A stretch of 46,808 nucleotides of DNA. Source: CALWZE01 sp964645785 (GTDB taxonomy: Bacteria; Bacillota; Clostridia; Oscillospirales; Ruminococcaceae). The notes beneath the pieces are model-generated. The model did no database searches, was not told where the DNA came from, and saw only the letters and a list, made by a program, of their open reading frames with translations. Both the position numbers and the translations under genes were made by a program. This document shows, one piece after another, positions 7,226-14,226 of the stretch (its first letter is position 1; every line of letters starts with the position of its first letter). The stretch covers positions 1-46,808 of the forward strand of contig CAZYAV010000018.1 of NCBI GenBank assembly GCA_964645785.1. The letters are read 5' to 3'.

Positions 7226-9576
7226 GGCTTTTTTACCTCCTTGGCCGCCGGTCGGCCGGCAGTCTTTTTCGATGGTTTCGCGGCCTTTGCACCGCCGGCA
7301 ACGGCCGCCTTTTTGGCCGGCGCCGCTGCTTTTTTGCCAACCGCTGCCGTCTCTTTGGCGGGCGCGGCGGGCGCTGCTTTCTCAGCAACCGGAGCCGCCT
7401 TTTTGGCGAGCGCAGGTGCCTTTTCGACAACCGCTGCCGTCTCTTTGGCAGGTGCTGCGGGCGCTGCTTTCTCCGCAACCGGAGCCGCCTTTTTGGTAGG
7501 TGTGGCGGGCGCTGCTTTCTCCACAACCGGCGCCGTCTTTTTGGCGGGTGCGACGGGCGTGGCTTTTTCAACGACCGTTGCCGCCTTTTTAGCGAGCGCA
7601 GGTGCCTTTTCGACAACCGCTGCCGCCTTCTTGGCGGGTGTTGCGGGTGCTTTCTTGCCGGCAGCTGCCGGCTTGGCCGAATCGCTCTTCTTGGCTGCCC
7701 GCGCCTTCGGCACGGTGAAATAGAGGGTCGACATCGGCGGAATCCGCAGCGAGATCGACTGTTTAAAGCCGTGCATCGGCTGGTTTTCGCTCCTGACGGA
7801 AAGGACGGTTCCCTCCGGCTCTGCGCCGCCGAACGATTGCCACTCGCTGTTGAACACAAGCTTATAAGTACCGCGCCGCGGCGCGCCGATGCGGTAATTC
7901 TGCCGTTCAACCGGCGCGAAGTTGCAGACGGCAAGCAGACTGTTGCCCGCCCTGTCCGTGCGGGTGAACGCGATGACGTTTTGGGCATTGTCGTCGCTGC
8001 TGATCCACTGGAAGCCGTCCCAGCTGTCCTCAATTTCCCACAGCGGGGCGGACTTGAGGTAAAAGCGGTTGAGCGCGCGGATGAACGCCTGGAACTGGCG
8101 GTGCTTTTCGTAGTCGAGCAGAACCCAGTCGAGCTGCTGCTCGTAGTTCCATTCGATAAACTGCGCGAGCTCCTGCCCCATGAAGGTCAGCTTTTTGCCC
8201 GGGTGCGCAAACATGTAGCCGTAAAACGCGCGCAGGCTGGCGAATTTTTCGTCGTAATCGCCGGGCATCTTGTTGATCATCGAGCATTTTCCGTGCACCA
8301 CCTCGTCGTGCGAGAGGGGCAGCACATAGTTTTCGGAAAAGGCATAGAAGAGGGAAAAGGTGATTTTGTTGTGATTGTCCTTGCGGAAAAAGGGGTTGAG
8401 CGACATGTAGTCGAGCACATCGTTCATCCAGCCCATGTTCCACTTGAAGTTGAAGCCGAGCCCGCCGATGTCGGTCGGCTTGGTCACAAGCGGCCAGGCG
8501 GTGGATTCCTCCGCAATCATCAGCGCGTGCGGGAACCGCTCGAACACTGCGACATTGAGCTTGCGCAGGAACGCAATCGCCTCGTAATTTTCGCGCCCGC
8601 CGTCCGAGTTCGGGGACCATTCGCCGTCCCGCCGGTCATAGTCGAGATAGAGCATCGAGGCGACTGCGTCGACGCGGATGCCGTCGATATGGTACTGGCT
8701 GAACCAGAACAGCGCGTTGGAGATGAGAAAGCTCTGCACCTCCGGCTTGCCAAAATCGAACACCCGGGTGCCCCAGGCCTTGTGCTCCATCCGCTGCGGG
8801 TTCTTGTCCTCGTAGCAATAGCCGCCGTCAAATTCGCACAGGCCAAACTCGTCCTTGGGGAAATGGGCGGGAACCCAGTCCAGAATGACGCCGATGTTTG
8901 CGCGGTGCAGCCGGTCGACAAAGTACATGAAATCGTGCGGGGTGCCGTAACGGGAGGTGGGGGCGTAGTATCCGGTAACCTGATATCCCCAGGAGCCGTC
9001 AAACGGGTATTCCGACACGGGCATCAGCTCGACATGGGTGTAGCCCATATCGTGCAGATACGGCGCAAGCCGGTCGGCCAGCGTGCGGTAGTCCAGAAAG
9101 CTGCCGTCCGCATTGCGCTGCCACGAGCCGACATGCAGCTCATAAATATTCATCGGCCTGTGGTAGACGTCCGCGTCGCTCCTGCCCGTCCATTTTGCGT
9201 CCCCCCAGCGGTACCCGCCCAGGTCATAGACCTTGGAGGCGTTCGCCGGCCGCGTCTCACAGTGGAAGGCGTAGGGGTCGGACTTGTACAGCGTGCGCCC
9301 GTCCGCCGTTGTGATGTGGAATTTGTACGGGTCATACACCTGCACGCCGGGGACAGTGCACACAAAGATCCCGTCCTGAATCGGCTGCATGGGAGAGGCA
9401 GACGGATCCCAGTTGTTGAACGAGCCGACGACCGAAACGCGCTTCGCGTGCGGCGCCCAGACGCGGAACAGATAGCCGTCTTTGGTTTTGTGCGCGCCGA
9501 AGAAGCGATAAGCTTCAAAATTTTTGCCCTGACGGTACAGATATACAGGCAGATCATCGGGATTCCTTGTTGTCAA
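7222..9576 (-). CDS. glgB: 1,4-alpha-glucan branching enzyme with a long Lys/Ala/Pro repeat tail
   Basis: A 784-residue GH13 enzyme that makes alpha-1,6 branches. Counted from the TTG at 9576, a CBM48-type domain (about 30-115) precedes the catalytic barrel. That holds the nucleophile Asp303 (DGIRVDAVA), acid/base Glu356 (IAEES) and Asp424 (LSHDEVVHG). Ordinary branching enzymes end near residue 620. Here a ~160-residue low-complexity tail follows, built of PAKKAA, VVEKA and APALAKK units and ending in a basic segment. TTG 9576 is chosen because AGAGGTGAT is 8 bases upstream; ATG 9582 and GTG 9585 lie too close to it. It is the first gene of the operon, behind a strong promoter. Confidence 0.95.
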   Translation of the reverse strand: MTTRNPDDLPVYLYRQGKNFEAYRFFGAHKTKDGYLFRVWAPHAKRVSVVGSFNNWDPSASPMQPIQDGIFVCTVPGVQVYDPYKFHITTADGRTLYKSDPYAFHCETRPANASKVYDLGGYRWGDAKWTGRSDADVYHRPMNIYELHVGSWQRNADGSFLDYRTLADRLAPYLHDMGYTHVELMPVSEYPFDGSWGYQVTGYYAPTSRYGTPHDFMYFVDRLHRANIGVILDWVPAHFPKDEFGLCEFDGGYCYEDKNPQRMEHKAWGTRVFDFGKPEVQSFLISNALFWFSQYHIDGIRVDAVASMLYLDYDRRDGEWSPNSDGGRENYEAIAFLRKLNVAVFERFPHALMIAEESTAWPLVTKPTDIGGLGFNFKWNMGWMNDVLDYMSLNPFFRKDNHNKITFSLFYAFSENYVLPLSHDEVVHGKCSMINKMPGDYDEKFASLRAFYGYMFAHPGKKLTFMGQELAQFIEWNYEQQLDWVLLDYEKHRQFQAFIRALNRFYLKSAPLWEIEDSWDGFQWISSDDNAQNVIAFTRTDRAGNSLLAVCNFAPVERQNYRIGAPRRGTYKLVFNSEWQSFGGAEPEGTVLSVRSENQPMHGFKQSISLRIPPMSTLYFTVPKARAAKKSDSAKPAAAGKKAPATPAKKAAAVVEKAPALAKKAATVVEKATPVAPAKKTAPVVEKAAPATPTKKAAPVAEKAAPAAPAKETAAVVEKAPALAKKAAPVAEKAAPAAPAKETAAVGKKAAAPAKKAAVAGGAKAAKPSKKTAGRPAAKEVKKP
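7225..7707 (-). repeat. Tandem coding repeat encoding the GlgB tail
   Basis: The last ~480 coding bases of glgB are internally repetitive. The clearest unit has a 90-base (30-codon) period: the block starting at 7341 recurs at 7431 with few changes, and diverged fragments recur towards 7700. The encoded units are AAPVAEKAAPAAPAKETAAV and VEKAPALAKK. The frame stays open throughout, so this is a coding expansion rather than decay. Confidence 0.85.
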
Positions 9577-9606
9577 AGACATCACCTCTTTTTAAAATCT
9601 ATACAT

Positions 9607-9635
9607 ATCATACCAAGAACCGGTAAAATTTTCAA
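9607..9635 (-). promoter_or_regulatory. Promoter of the glgBCDA operon
   Basis: On the minus strand TTGAAA (9635-9630), a 17-base spacer and TATGAT (9612-9607). It lies about 30 bases before the glgB start and is near consensus. The spacer contains ATTTTACCGGT, which recurs inverted near the divergent gene. Confidence 0.75.
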
Positions 9636-9776
9636 TAGAAGTTTGGTATAAATCGCTTATCTCGTGTAGAAAATTATGATTTTATTTGTGCAAAATAGAA
9701 AATAGCTGCGCAATACGAAGGATATTGCGGGAAAACACGAAATGTAGTTCGTGGTATCCGGACATATTTTACCGGT
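9619..9776. repeat. Inverted pair of ATTTTACCGGT in the glgB/ArsC-like divergent region
   Basis: The 11-mer ATTTTACCGGT occurs at 9766-9776 on the plus strand and exactly inverted at 9619-9629, inside the glgB promoter spacer. Each copy is close to a TATGAT hexamer facing its own gene. It may be a shared operator or coincidental promoter similarity. Confidence 0.4.
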
Positions 9777-9826
9777 ATGATACAGCTATATATGCGGTAT
9801 ATGGCCGGGCGAAGGAGAGAAAAAGC

Positions 9827-10180
9827 ATGACGTTTGTCTATCATGAAACCTGCACCACCTGCAAAAAGGCGAAAAAGTGGCTGGAGAGCCACGGCTGCCG
9901 GTTTCAGCCGCGGGATATAAAGAAAACGCGGCCGAAGGAGGCGGAGCTGCGGGAATGGTATAAGAAAAGCGGGCTTCCCCTGCGGAAATTTTTCAACACA
10001 AGCGGGCTGCTGTACCGCGCGCTTGAGCTGAAGGATCAGCTGCCGGCCATGAGCGAGGACGAGCAGCTTCGCCTGCTGGCGAGCGACGGGATGCTGGTCA
10101 AGCGCCCGATTTTAGTCATGGACGACCGCGTTTTGCTCGGGTTTAAGCCGGAGGAGTGGGAGGCAGCGCTGGGGGTGTAA
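9827..10180 (+). CDS. ArsC/Spx family thioredoxin-fold protein
   Basis: A 117-residue protein with an N-terminal redox motif CTTC (Cys-X-X-Cys) and the family signature KRPILVMDDRVLLGFKPEEW near the end. Together these define the arsenate reductase-like/Spx/YffB family, which includes both glutaredoxin-coupled reductases and RNA-polymerase-binding regulators. Function cannot be decided from sequence, and no ars genes are nearby. A longer open frame exists upstream, but the ATG at 9827 has GGAGAG 7 bases before it and begins the conserved domain. Confidence 0.85.
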   Translation: MTFVYHETCTTCKKAKKWLESHGCRFQPRDIKKTRPKEAELREWYKKSGLPLRKFFNTSGLLYRALELKDQLPAMSEDEQLRLLASDGMLVKRPILVMDDRVLLGFKPEEWEAALGV

Positions 10181-10567
10181 GGCAAGGCCGTCCGGATTGT
10201 GCGGCGGCTGCTTAGCGCGGTGCTATGGCCGCGGTTCGCGGCCTATCCGCCCGGCACACGGCGGGGCAATTTCCGCGGCCGGCGCGCGCAGCGGGATGTA
10301 TCCGGGCTTGGTCGGGTTCCCGCGCCGGGGCATACCGAACGAATCTGGGGCTGCCAAAAAACCGACGAGGGCGGGCTGCGCCGGCTGCGACACCGGACGC
10401 TGCGCCCGGAACCCAAACCGCAGCAACCAAAAACAGCCATGGGCACGCATTGCCATGGCTGTTTTTGGTGGATTGAGGAAAAACAGAAGGCGAAACCGAC
10501 AGGGTCAGTATAGCGCGGCGCGAGGGAAAAAACGAGGGAATCCTGTCGGCTGCGCGGCGGGCGGCGT
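10181..10567. other. GC-rich gene-free spacer
   Basis: Between the ArsC-like gene and yccF. Apart from the bidirectional terminator at 10427-10468 I find no coding signal or recognisable element. Confidence 0.5.
10427..10468. terminator. Bidirectional intrinsic terminator
   Basis: A 16-bp perfect stem, CCAAAAACAGCCATGG (10427-10442) with CCATGGCTGTTTTTGG (10453-10468), with A and T runs built into the stem on each side. It sits between the convergent ArsC-like (+) and yccF (-) genes and can serve both. Confidence 0.75.
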
Positions 10568-10933
10568 TCAGGCCGGGCAGACCCGCGCGCCAAACGGAAG
10601 CAGCGCAAGCGCCGCAAATTTAAAGCATTGCAGCCCGAACGGAATGCCGACAATCGTCACACACAGCGCAACCCCGGCCGCGGCCGCCGAGGCCGCCAGC
10701 TCGAGCCCGCCAAAGACCAGCCAAAGCAGATTGAGCAGCAGGGAACCCGCCCCCGTGCCGGGCAGAACCTGCCGGCCAAACGGCGCGAGCGCCAGCCCTG
10801 CAAGCTTGAAGCACTGCGTCCCGACAGGGATGCCGACGACGGTGACGCACCAGAGCAGCCCGACCACTGCCCAAAACAGCGCAAGCCAGAACCCGCAAAG
10901 AACGATCCAAACCAAATTCCCCAAAAAACGCAT
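10568..10933 (-). CDS. YccF domain-containing membrane protein
   Basis: A 121-residue integral membrane protein with two tandem YccF (DUF307) units. Each has a hydrophobic helix followed by a GIPxGxQCFKxAxLALxPFG signature: first VVGIPVGTQCFKLAGLALAPFG, then IVGIPFGLQCFKFAALALLPFG. Biochemical function is unknown. The start at 10933 (MRFLGN) is preferred over a longer frame because AAAGGG lies 7 bases upstream and the family begins this way. It is a single gene. Confidence 0.88.
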   Translation of the reverse strand: MRFLGNLVWIVLCGFWLALFWAVVGLLWCVTVVGIPVGTQCFKLAGLALAPFGRQVLPGTGAGSLLLNLLWLVFGGLELAASAAAAGVALCVTIVGIPFGLQCFKFAALALLPFGARVCPA

Positions 10934-10996
10934 GGAAAAACCCTTTCTGCACCCGGCCGAACCAGCCGCCACCGCTTCTTTTTCTATAGGATACAT

Positions 10997-11302
10997 GTCT
11001 TAGATTAAGAACGAATTAAAGCGGCGTGAGATTTCAATATAAAACCGGGACAGTGCCCGGTACGGGAGACAGTCAAAACAAAAAGGATAAAATTCAATAA
11101 TACTACAAATTGTATTCATGCGCCGCGGCTTTCTGTGCAATGCCGAAAGCACGCAGCGGCTGTCGGCGGGCAACACGGTTTATACAGAACGTTATATACT
11201 AATTGTATATATCCGCTGCGGATGCGCGCCTAAAAAGGCGGGACGGCGAGTCTGTCCTGCGGGGCGCAGGGGAAGCCTTCCCGGGCGGCACAAAAGGAAA
11301 CG
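10997..11302. other. AT-rich gene-free region between yccF and mgsA
   Basis: It contains short AT-rich stretches (near 11030-11120 and 11180-11215) that could hold the yccF promoter, but I cannot pick a convincing -35/-10 pair. A small hairpin CCGGG/CCCGG lies at 11045-11060, and the 13-mer TACAAATTGTATT (11104-11116) recurs at 20840. Confidence 0.4.
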
Positions 11303-11326
11303 CCCCCTCTGCAAGGGCGGAGGGGG
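11303..11326 (-). terminator. Possible terminator after mgsA
   Basis: CCCCCTC (11303-11309) pairs with GAGGGGG (11320-11326). On the minus strand it is followed by the T-rich CGTTTCCTTTTG. It lies about 30 bases after the mgsA stop. Confidence 0.45.
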
Positions 11327-11354
11327 TGGCAGACCGGTGGGATGTGTGTCGGCC

Positions 11355-11756
11355 TTATTTGGGGTTGACAATATTGCGCCAATCGAGATCGCCGCGCTCG
11401 AGGCCGTGGATAAGCACCTCGGCTGTGGCGATGTTGGTTGCGACCGGGATGTTGTGGACGTCGCAAAGGCGCAGCAGCGTCATCTCGTTCGGCTCGTGAA
11501 TCTGGCGGGTAATAGGATCGCGGAACATCAGCAGCAGGTCGATTTCGTTGCAGGCAATGCGCGCGCAGATCTGTTCGTCACCGCCCTGCGGCCCGGACAG
11601 AAAACGCTGGATAGAAAGACCCGTCGCATCCCCGACGAGTTTTCCGGTGGTGCCTGTCGCACACAGTCTGTGGCGGGATAAGATCCCGCAATAAGCAATG
11701 CAGAATTGAACCATCAGTTCCTTTTTGGCGTCGTGAGCAATTAAAGCGATGTTCAT
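11355..11756 (-). CDS. mgsA: Methylglyoxal synthase
   Basis: A 133-residue enzyme converting dihydroxyacetone phosphate to methylglyoxal, an overflow route when phosphate is short. All family blocks are present: IALIAHDAKK at the N terminus, the phosphate-binding ATGTTG, the catalytic SGPQGGDEQI, FRDP, and LRLCDVHNIPVATN near the end. AAGGAG is about 9 bases before the ATG. It lies 42 bases after the minD-like gene, with which it is probably cotranscribed. Confidence 0.96.
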   Translation of the reverse strand: MNIALIAHDAKKELMVQFCIAYCGILSRHRLCATGTTGKLVGDATGLSIQRFLSGPQGGDEQICARIACNEIDLLLMFRDPITRQIHEPNEMTLLRLCDVHNIPVATNIATAEVLIHGLERGDLDWRNIVNPK

Positions 11757-11798
11757 GCATGCAGGCTCCTTTTCACAGATTCATTGGACATCAAACAG

Positions 11799-12530
11799 CT
11801 ATTCAATCGCCAGCGGCACATCGTTCCCATACATGCGCTGTGCAAGATTGTCGAACACCCTGCGGCAACCGCTGCCGCGGGGGAGCGGTCTGCCGGCCGC
11901 AGAAGCAAGCGCGATATCATCTTCTTCCGGAATCACGCCGATCAGGCGCACGCCGACATTGTCAATGCAGTAATCCAGGTTGGGCACAAGCCCGGCACGT
12001 ACCCGGGAGGGAACCACCCGGTTGAGAAGCAGGCGGATCCGGTGCATCGAGAGGTCACGCAGCCGGTCGACGGTGATGCGGGCGTCGCGCACAGAAAACG
12101 GATCGGCCGTGGCGACGACGATTGCATTCATGGATACGGTGCTGGCTGCGATAACTGCGCCGGAGTGGTTGGCCGTGTCAATCAGCACATGATCGTATTG
12201 TTCGCTGAGCGCAGTCACAAGCTTGACGAACCGCTCGCCCTGCACCCGCTCGTTTTTGTAGGGAGCAGCGAGGATATAAATTTCCCTGCGCGGGGCGGGC
12301 GCGTGGACGATCGCCTGTTCGGGGGTGCATCGCCCGCTCAGCACGTCAAAAATATCATAGACCGTCGAGCCATACGCGCCGGACATCACATCCAGGCTGC
12401 GGAAGCCGGTGTCCAGCTCAATCACCAGCACGCGCTTCCCCATTCCCTCGATCGAATCGGCGGCCAACATGCTGACGGTGCTTTTTCCAACCCCGTCCTT
12501 GCCGGACGTTATCATAGAAATTATACCCAT
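11799..12530 (-). CDS. MinD-like ParA-family ATPase
   Basis: A 243-residue deviant Walker-A ATPase. The N terminus reads MGIISMITSGKDGVGKST with the signature Lys of MinD/ParA, followed by VLVIELDTGFRSLD (Walker A' region) and HVLIDTANHSGA (switch II). Closest in layout to MinD, which positions the division septum from the membrane. The C terminus ends VPLAIE and shows no amphipathic membrane-targeting helix, and no minC or minE is adjacent. ATG 12530 is chosen because GAGGG precedes it and the promoter (-10 at 12550-12555) would start transcription near 12543, excluding the upstream ATG at 12545. Confidence 0.8.
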   Translation of the reverse strand: MGIISMITSGKDGVGKSTVSMLAADSIEGMGKRVLVIELDTGFRSLDVMSGAYGSTVYDIFDVLSGRCTPEQAIVHAPAPRREIYILAAPYKNERVQGERFVKLVTALSEQYDHVLIDTANHSGAVIAASTVSMNAIVVATADPFSVRDARITVDRLRDLSMHRIRLLLNRVVPSRVRAGLVPNLDYCIDNVGVRLIGVIPEEDDIALASAAGRPLPRGSGCRRVFDNLAQRMYGNDVPLAIE

Positions 12531-12549
12531 GGAATGTTCCCTCATCCTA

Positions 12550-12578
12550 ATTATAACAAAAGAATATTGACATTACAA
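12550..12578 (-). promoter_or_regulatory. Promoter of the minD-like/mgsA operon
   Basis: On the minus strand TTGTAA (12578-12573), a 17-base spacer and a perfect TATAAT (12555-12550). The predicted start near 12543 leaves a very short leader before ATG 12530. Confidence 0.7.
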
Positions 12579-12616
12579 TCAAAATCGCAGAAGGATTTTT
12601 AATTTTGAGGCGCAGT

Positions 12617-13177
12617 TTATACAAAACTATTCACCAAAAGGCAGTGGTAGAGCCGGGAGACGGGCAGCCCCATTACATTATAGTAGTCCCCGTCAATCCC
12701 CTCAATCCACCGCGCCGCCCATCCCTGTATGCCGTAGCCGCCCGCCTTGTCGTACGGCTCGGCGGTTTGGATATACGGTTCGAGCTCCCGTTCGGGGATG
12801 GGGAAAAAGCGCACGCCGGTGCACACGGCAAAGCTTGTCTCAAATTCGGCGTGCCGGACGCAGACGCCGGTATAGACGTTGTGCCGGCGCCCGGAAAGCA
12901 GCCGCAGCATCCGGCGCGCGTCGTCGCGGCTGTGCGGCTTGCCGAGGATCTGCCGGTCAATCTCGACAACCGTGTCGCAGCCAATCACGACCCCGTCGGG
13001 GCGGGTTTCGGCGGCGGCGCGGCATTTCAGCCGCCCGAGCGCCAGGCTGAGCGATTCGCCGTCCTGCGCGCAGACGCTGTGCTCGTCCACCTCCGCCGTG
13101 ACGCAGGTGAAGGAATCGGTAATGAGAGAAAAAAGCTCGCGTCTGCGCGGGCTTTTTGAGGCAAGATAAATCGTCAT
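12617..13177 (-). CDS. maf: Maf family nucleotide pyrophosphatase
   Basis: A 186-residue house-cleaning pyrophosphatase that hydrolyses non-canonical or excess nucleoside triphosphates (dTTP/UTP class). It shows the N-terminal LASKSPRRRELF loop, VIGCDTVVEID in the middle, and EPYIQTAEPYDKAGGYGIQG, the family's signature segment. AGGAG is 11 bases before the ATG. It lies 8 bases after the DUF4321 gene, so they form one operon. This pairing is common in Clostridia. Confidence 0.94.
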   Translation of the reverse strand: MTIYLASKSPRRRELFSLITDSFTCVTAEVDEHSVCAQDGESLSLALGRLKCRAAAETRPDGVVIGCDTVVEIDRQILGKPHSRDDARRMLRLLSGRRHNVYTGVCVRHAEFETSFAVCTGVRFFPIPERELEPYIQTAEPYDKAGGYGIQGWAARWIEGIDGDYYNVMGLPVSRLYHCLLVNSFV

Positions 13178-13185
13178 ATGCTGTT

Positions 13186-13443
13186 TTATCTCCTGCGCCG
13201 GGAATAGAGCGCCATCGCAATCCCAATCGCGAGCACATGCGCGACGCTCAGGGTGAACGAAAACCCGAACCAGACCCGCAGCACCGCGAGGTCGAGCAGG
13301 GCGGGCGAGCCCGCGCCAAAGCCGATATCCACGCCGAACGCGAGCCAGGAAAGCCAGGAGACCTGGCCGCCGATTGCCGCAAGCAGGCTGCCGACAATGA
13401 TGCCGGAAATCAGGTAAAAGAAAAACAGGAAGTTCTTTTTCAT
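13186..13443 (-). CDS. DUF4321 small membrane protein
   Basis: An 85-residue protein with a hydrophobic N-terminal helix (residues 5-25), a glycine-rich middle (FGVDIGFG), the conserved LDLAVLRVWFGFSFTLSVAHVL block forming a second helix, and a final YSRRRR basic end. It fits the DUF4321 family found next to maf or radC in Firmicutes; function unknown. There is almost no Shine-Dalgarno before the ATG, which may mean weak translation. Confidence 0.8.
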   Translation of the reverse strand: MKKNFLFFFYLISGIIVGSLLAAIGGQVSWLSWLAFGVDIGFGAGSPALLDLAVLRVWFGFSFTLSVAHVLAIGIAMALYSRRRR

Positions 13444-13782
13444 AAGTTTTGTTTCAAATATTTTTTAATAAGGTATCACCCGCCAGCCGTGCAAGACCGG
13501 TGGCGGACACAAAAAATCCAGAACCGGCGGGGAAGCCCCGACCATAACACGAGCCAAGGCGGCGGCCTGTGGACATCGGCCGACTGCGCGCCCGCGCAAA
13601 AGCTCCCGGCAAATCGGTGCGCTCCCCGATTTTTTCAGAGAGCGGGACATCCACCCGGCGTATTCGCACCGGGTAAAAGCCGGCCAGATCGGATGCGGCA
13701 GCTGCGCCGCTTCCGGGCGTTCCGGCGCGGGGCAGCGCCCCAAGACCTGCCCAGGGGGGGATAAAAAGCCGCTTCCGGGCGC
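13444..13782. other. Gene-free spacer between dut and DUF4321
   Basis: About 340 bases, AT-rich only next to the DUF4321 start. No convincing promoter hexamer pair, terminator or coding frame was found. The word CCGCTTCCGGGCG occurs twice (about 13708 and 13771). Confidence 0.4.
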
Positions 13783-14223
13783 TCAGCGGGTGCCGGTGGA
13801 GCCAAAGCCCCCCGCGCCGCGCGCGGTCTCGGAAAGCTCGTCTGTCTCCACCAAGGCGGGGGCAAAGCAGGGGACAATCATCAGCTGGGCGATGCGGTCG
13901 CCGCTGCGTACGGTGAACGGCTGCTCGCCGTGGTTGATGAGCCCGACCGAAATTTCCCCGCGGTAGTCGCTGTCGATCACGCCGACCGAGTTGACCAGAC
14001 TGACCCCCTGCCGGACGCCGTGGCCGCTGCGGGAAAAGACAAGCGCCGCATAGTCCGCGCCGGGCAGCTCAATCGCAATCCCGGTGGGGACGCTGCAAAA
14101 CGCGCCCGGCCGCAAGACGATCTCGCGCGCAGGGCAGGCGTACAGGTCATAGGCGGCCGCGCCCGCCGACGCGCGCAGCGGCATCCGCGCATCCGCGCGC
14201 AGCCGCTTGACACGCAGCTGCAT
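13783..14223 (-). CDS. dut: dUTP diphosphatase (dUTPase)
   Basis: A 146-residue trimeric-type dUTPase that keeps uracil out of DNA and supplies dUMP. All five motifs are visible in order: AAAYDLYA, FSRSGHGVRQG, NSVGVIDSDYRGEI with the catalytic Asp and the uracil-pocket Tyr, RSGDRIAQLMI, and the C-terminal arm RGAGGFGSTG. It starts 3 bases after the zapA-like stop, with GGAGG overlapping that stop, so the two are cotranscribed. Confidence 0.96.
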   Translation of the reverse strand: MQLRVKRLRADARMPLRASAGAAAYDLYACPAREIVLRPGAFCSVPTGIAIELPGADYAALVFSRSGHGVRQGVSLVNSVGVIDSDYRGEISVGLINHGEQPFTVRSGDRIAQLMIVPCFAPALVETDELSETARGAGGFGSTGTR

Positions 14224-14226
14224 GGC

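Noticed and set aside
7225..7707. GlgB tail as a frameshift, CRISPR array or non-coding repeat
   Set aside because: The repeat period is an exact multiple of three, the frame stays open to an overlapping stop/start with glgC, and there are no separated unique spacers.
7771..9651. 626-codon plus-strand frame opposite glgB
   Set aside because: Antisense shadow of the branching enzyme; no RBS and no recognisable protein.
9686..9826. Longer start for the ArsC/Spx-like protein
   Set aside because: The extension is not protein-like, covers the promoter region, and the RBS sits directly before ATG 9827.
12531..12545. Upstream ATG of the MinD-like gene
   Set aside because: The predicted transcription start near 12543 falls after the first base of this ATG, and the better Shine-Dalgarno serves ATG 12530.
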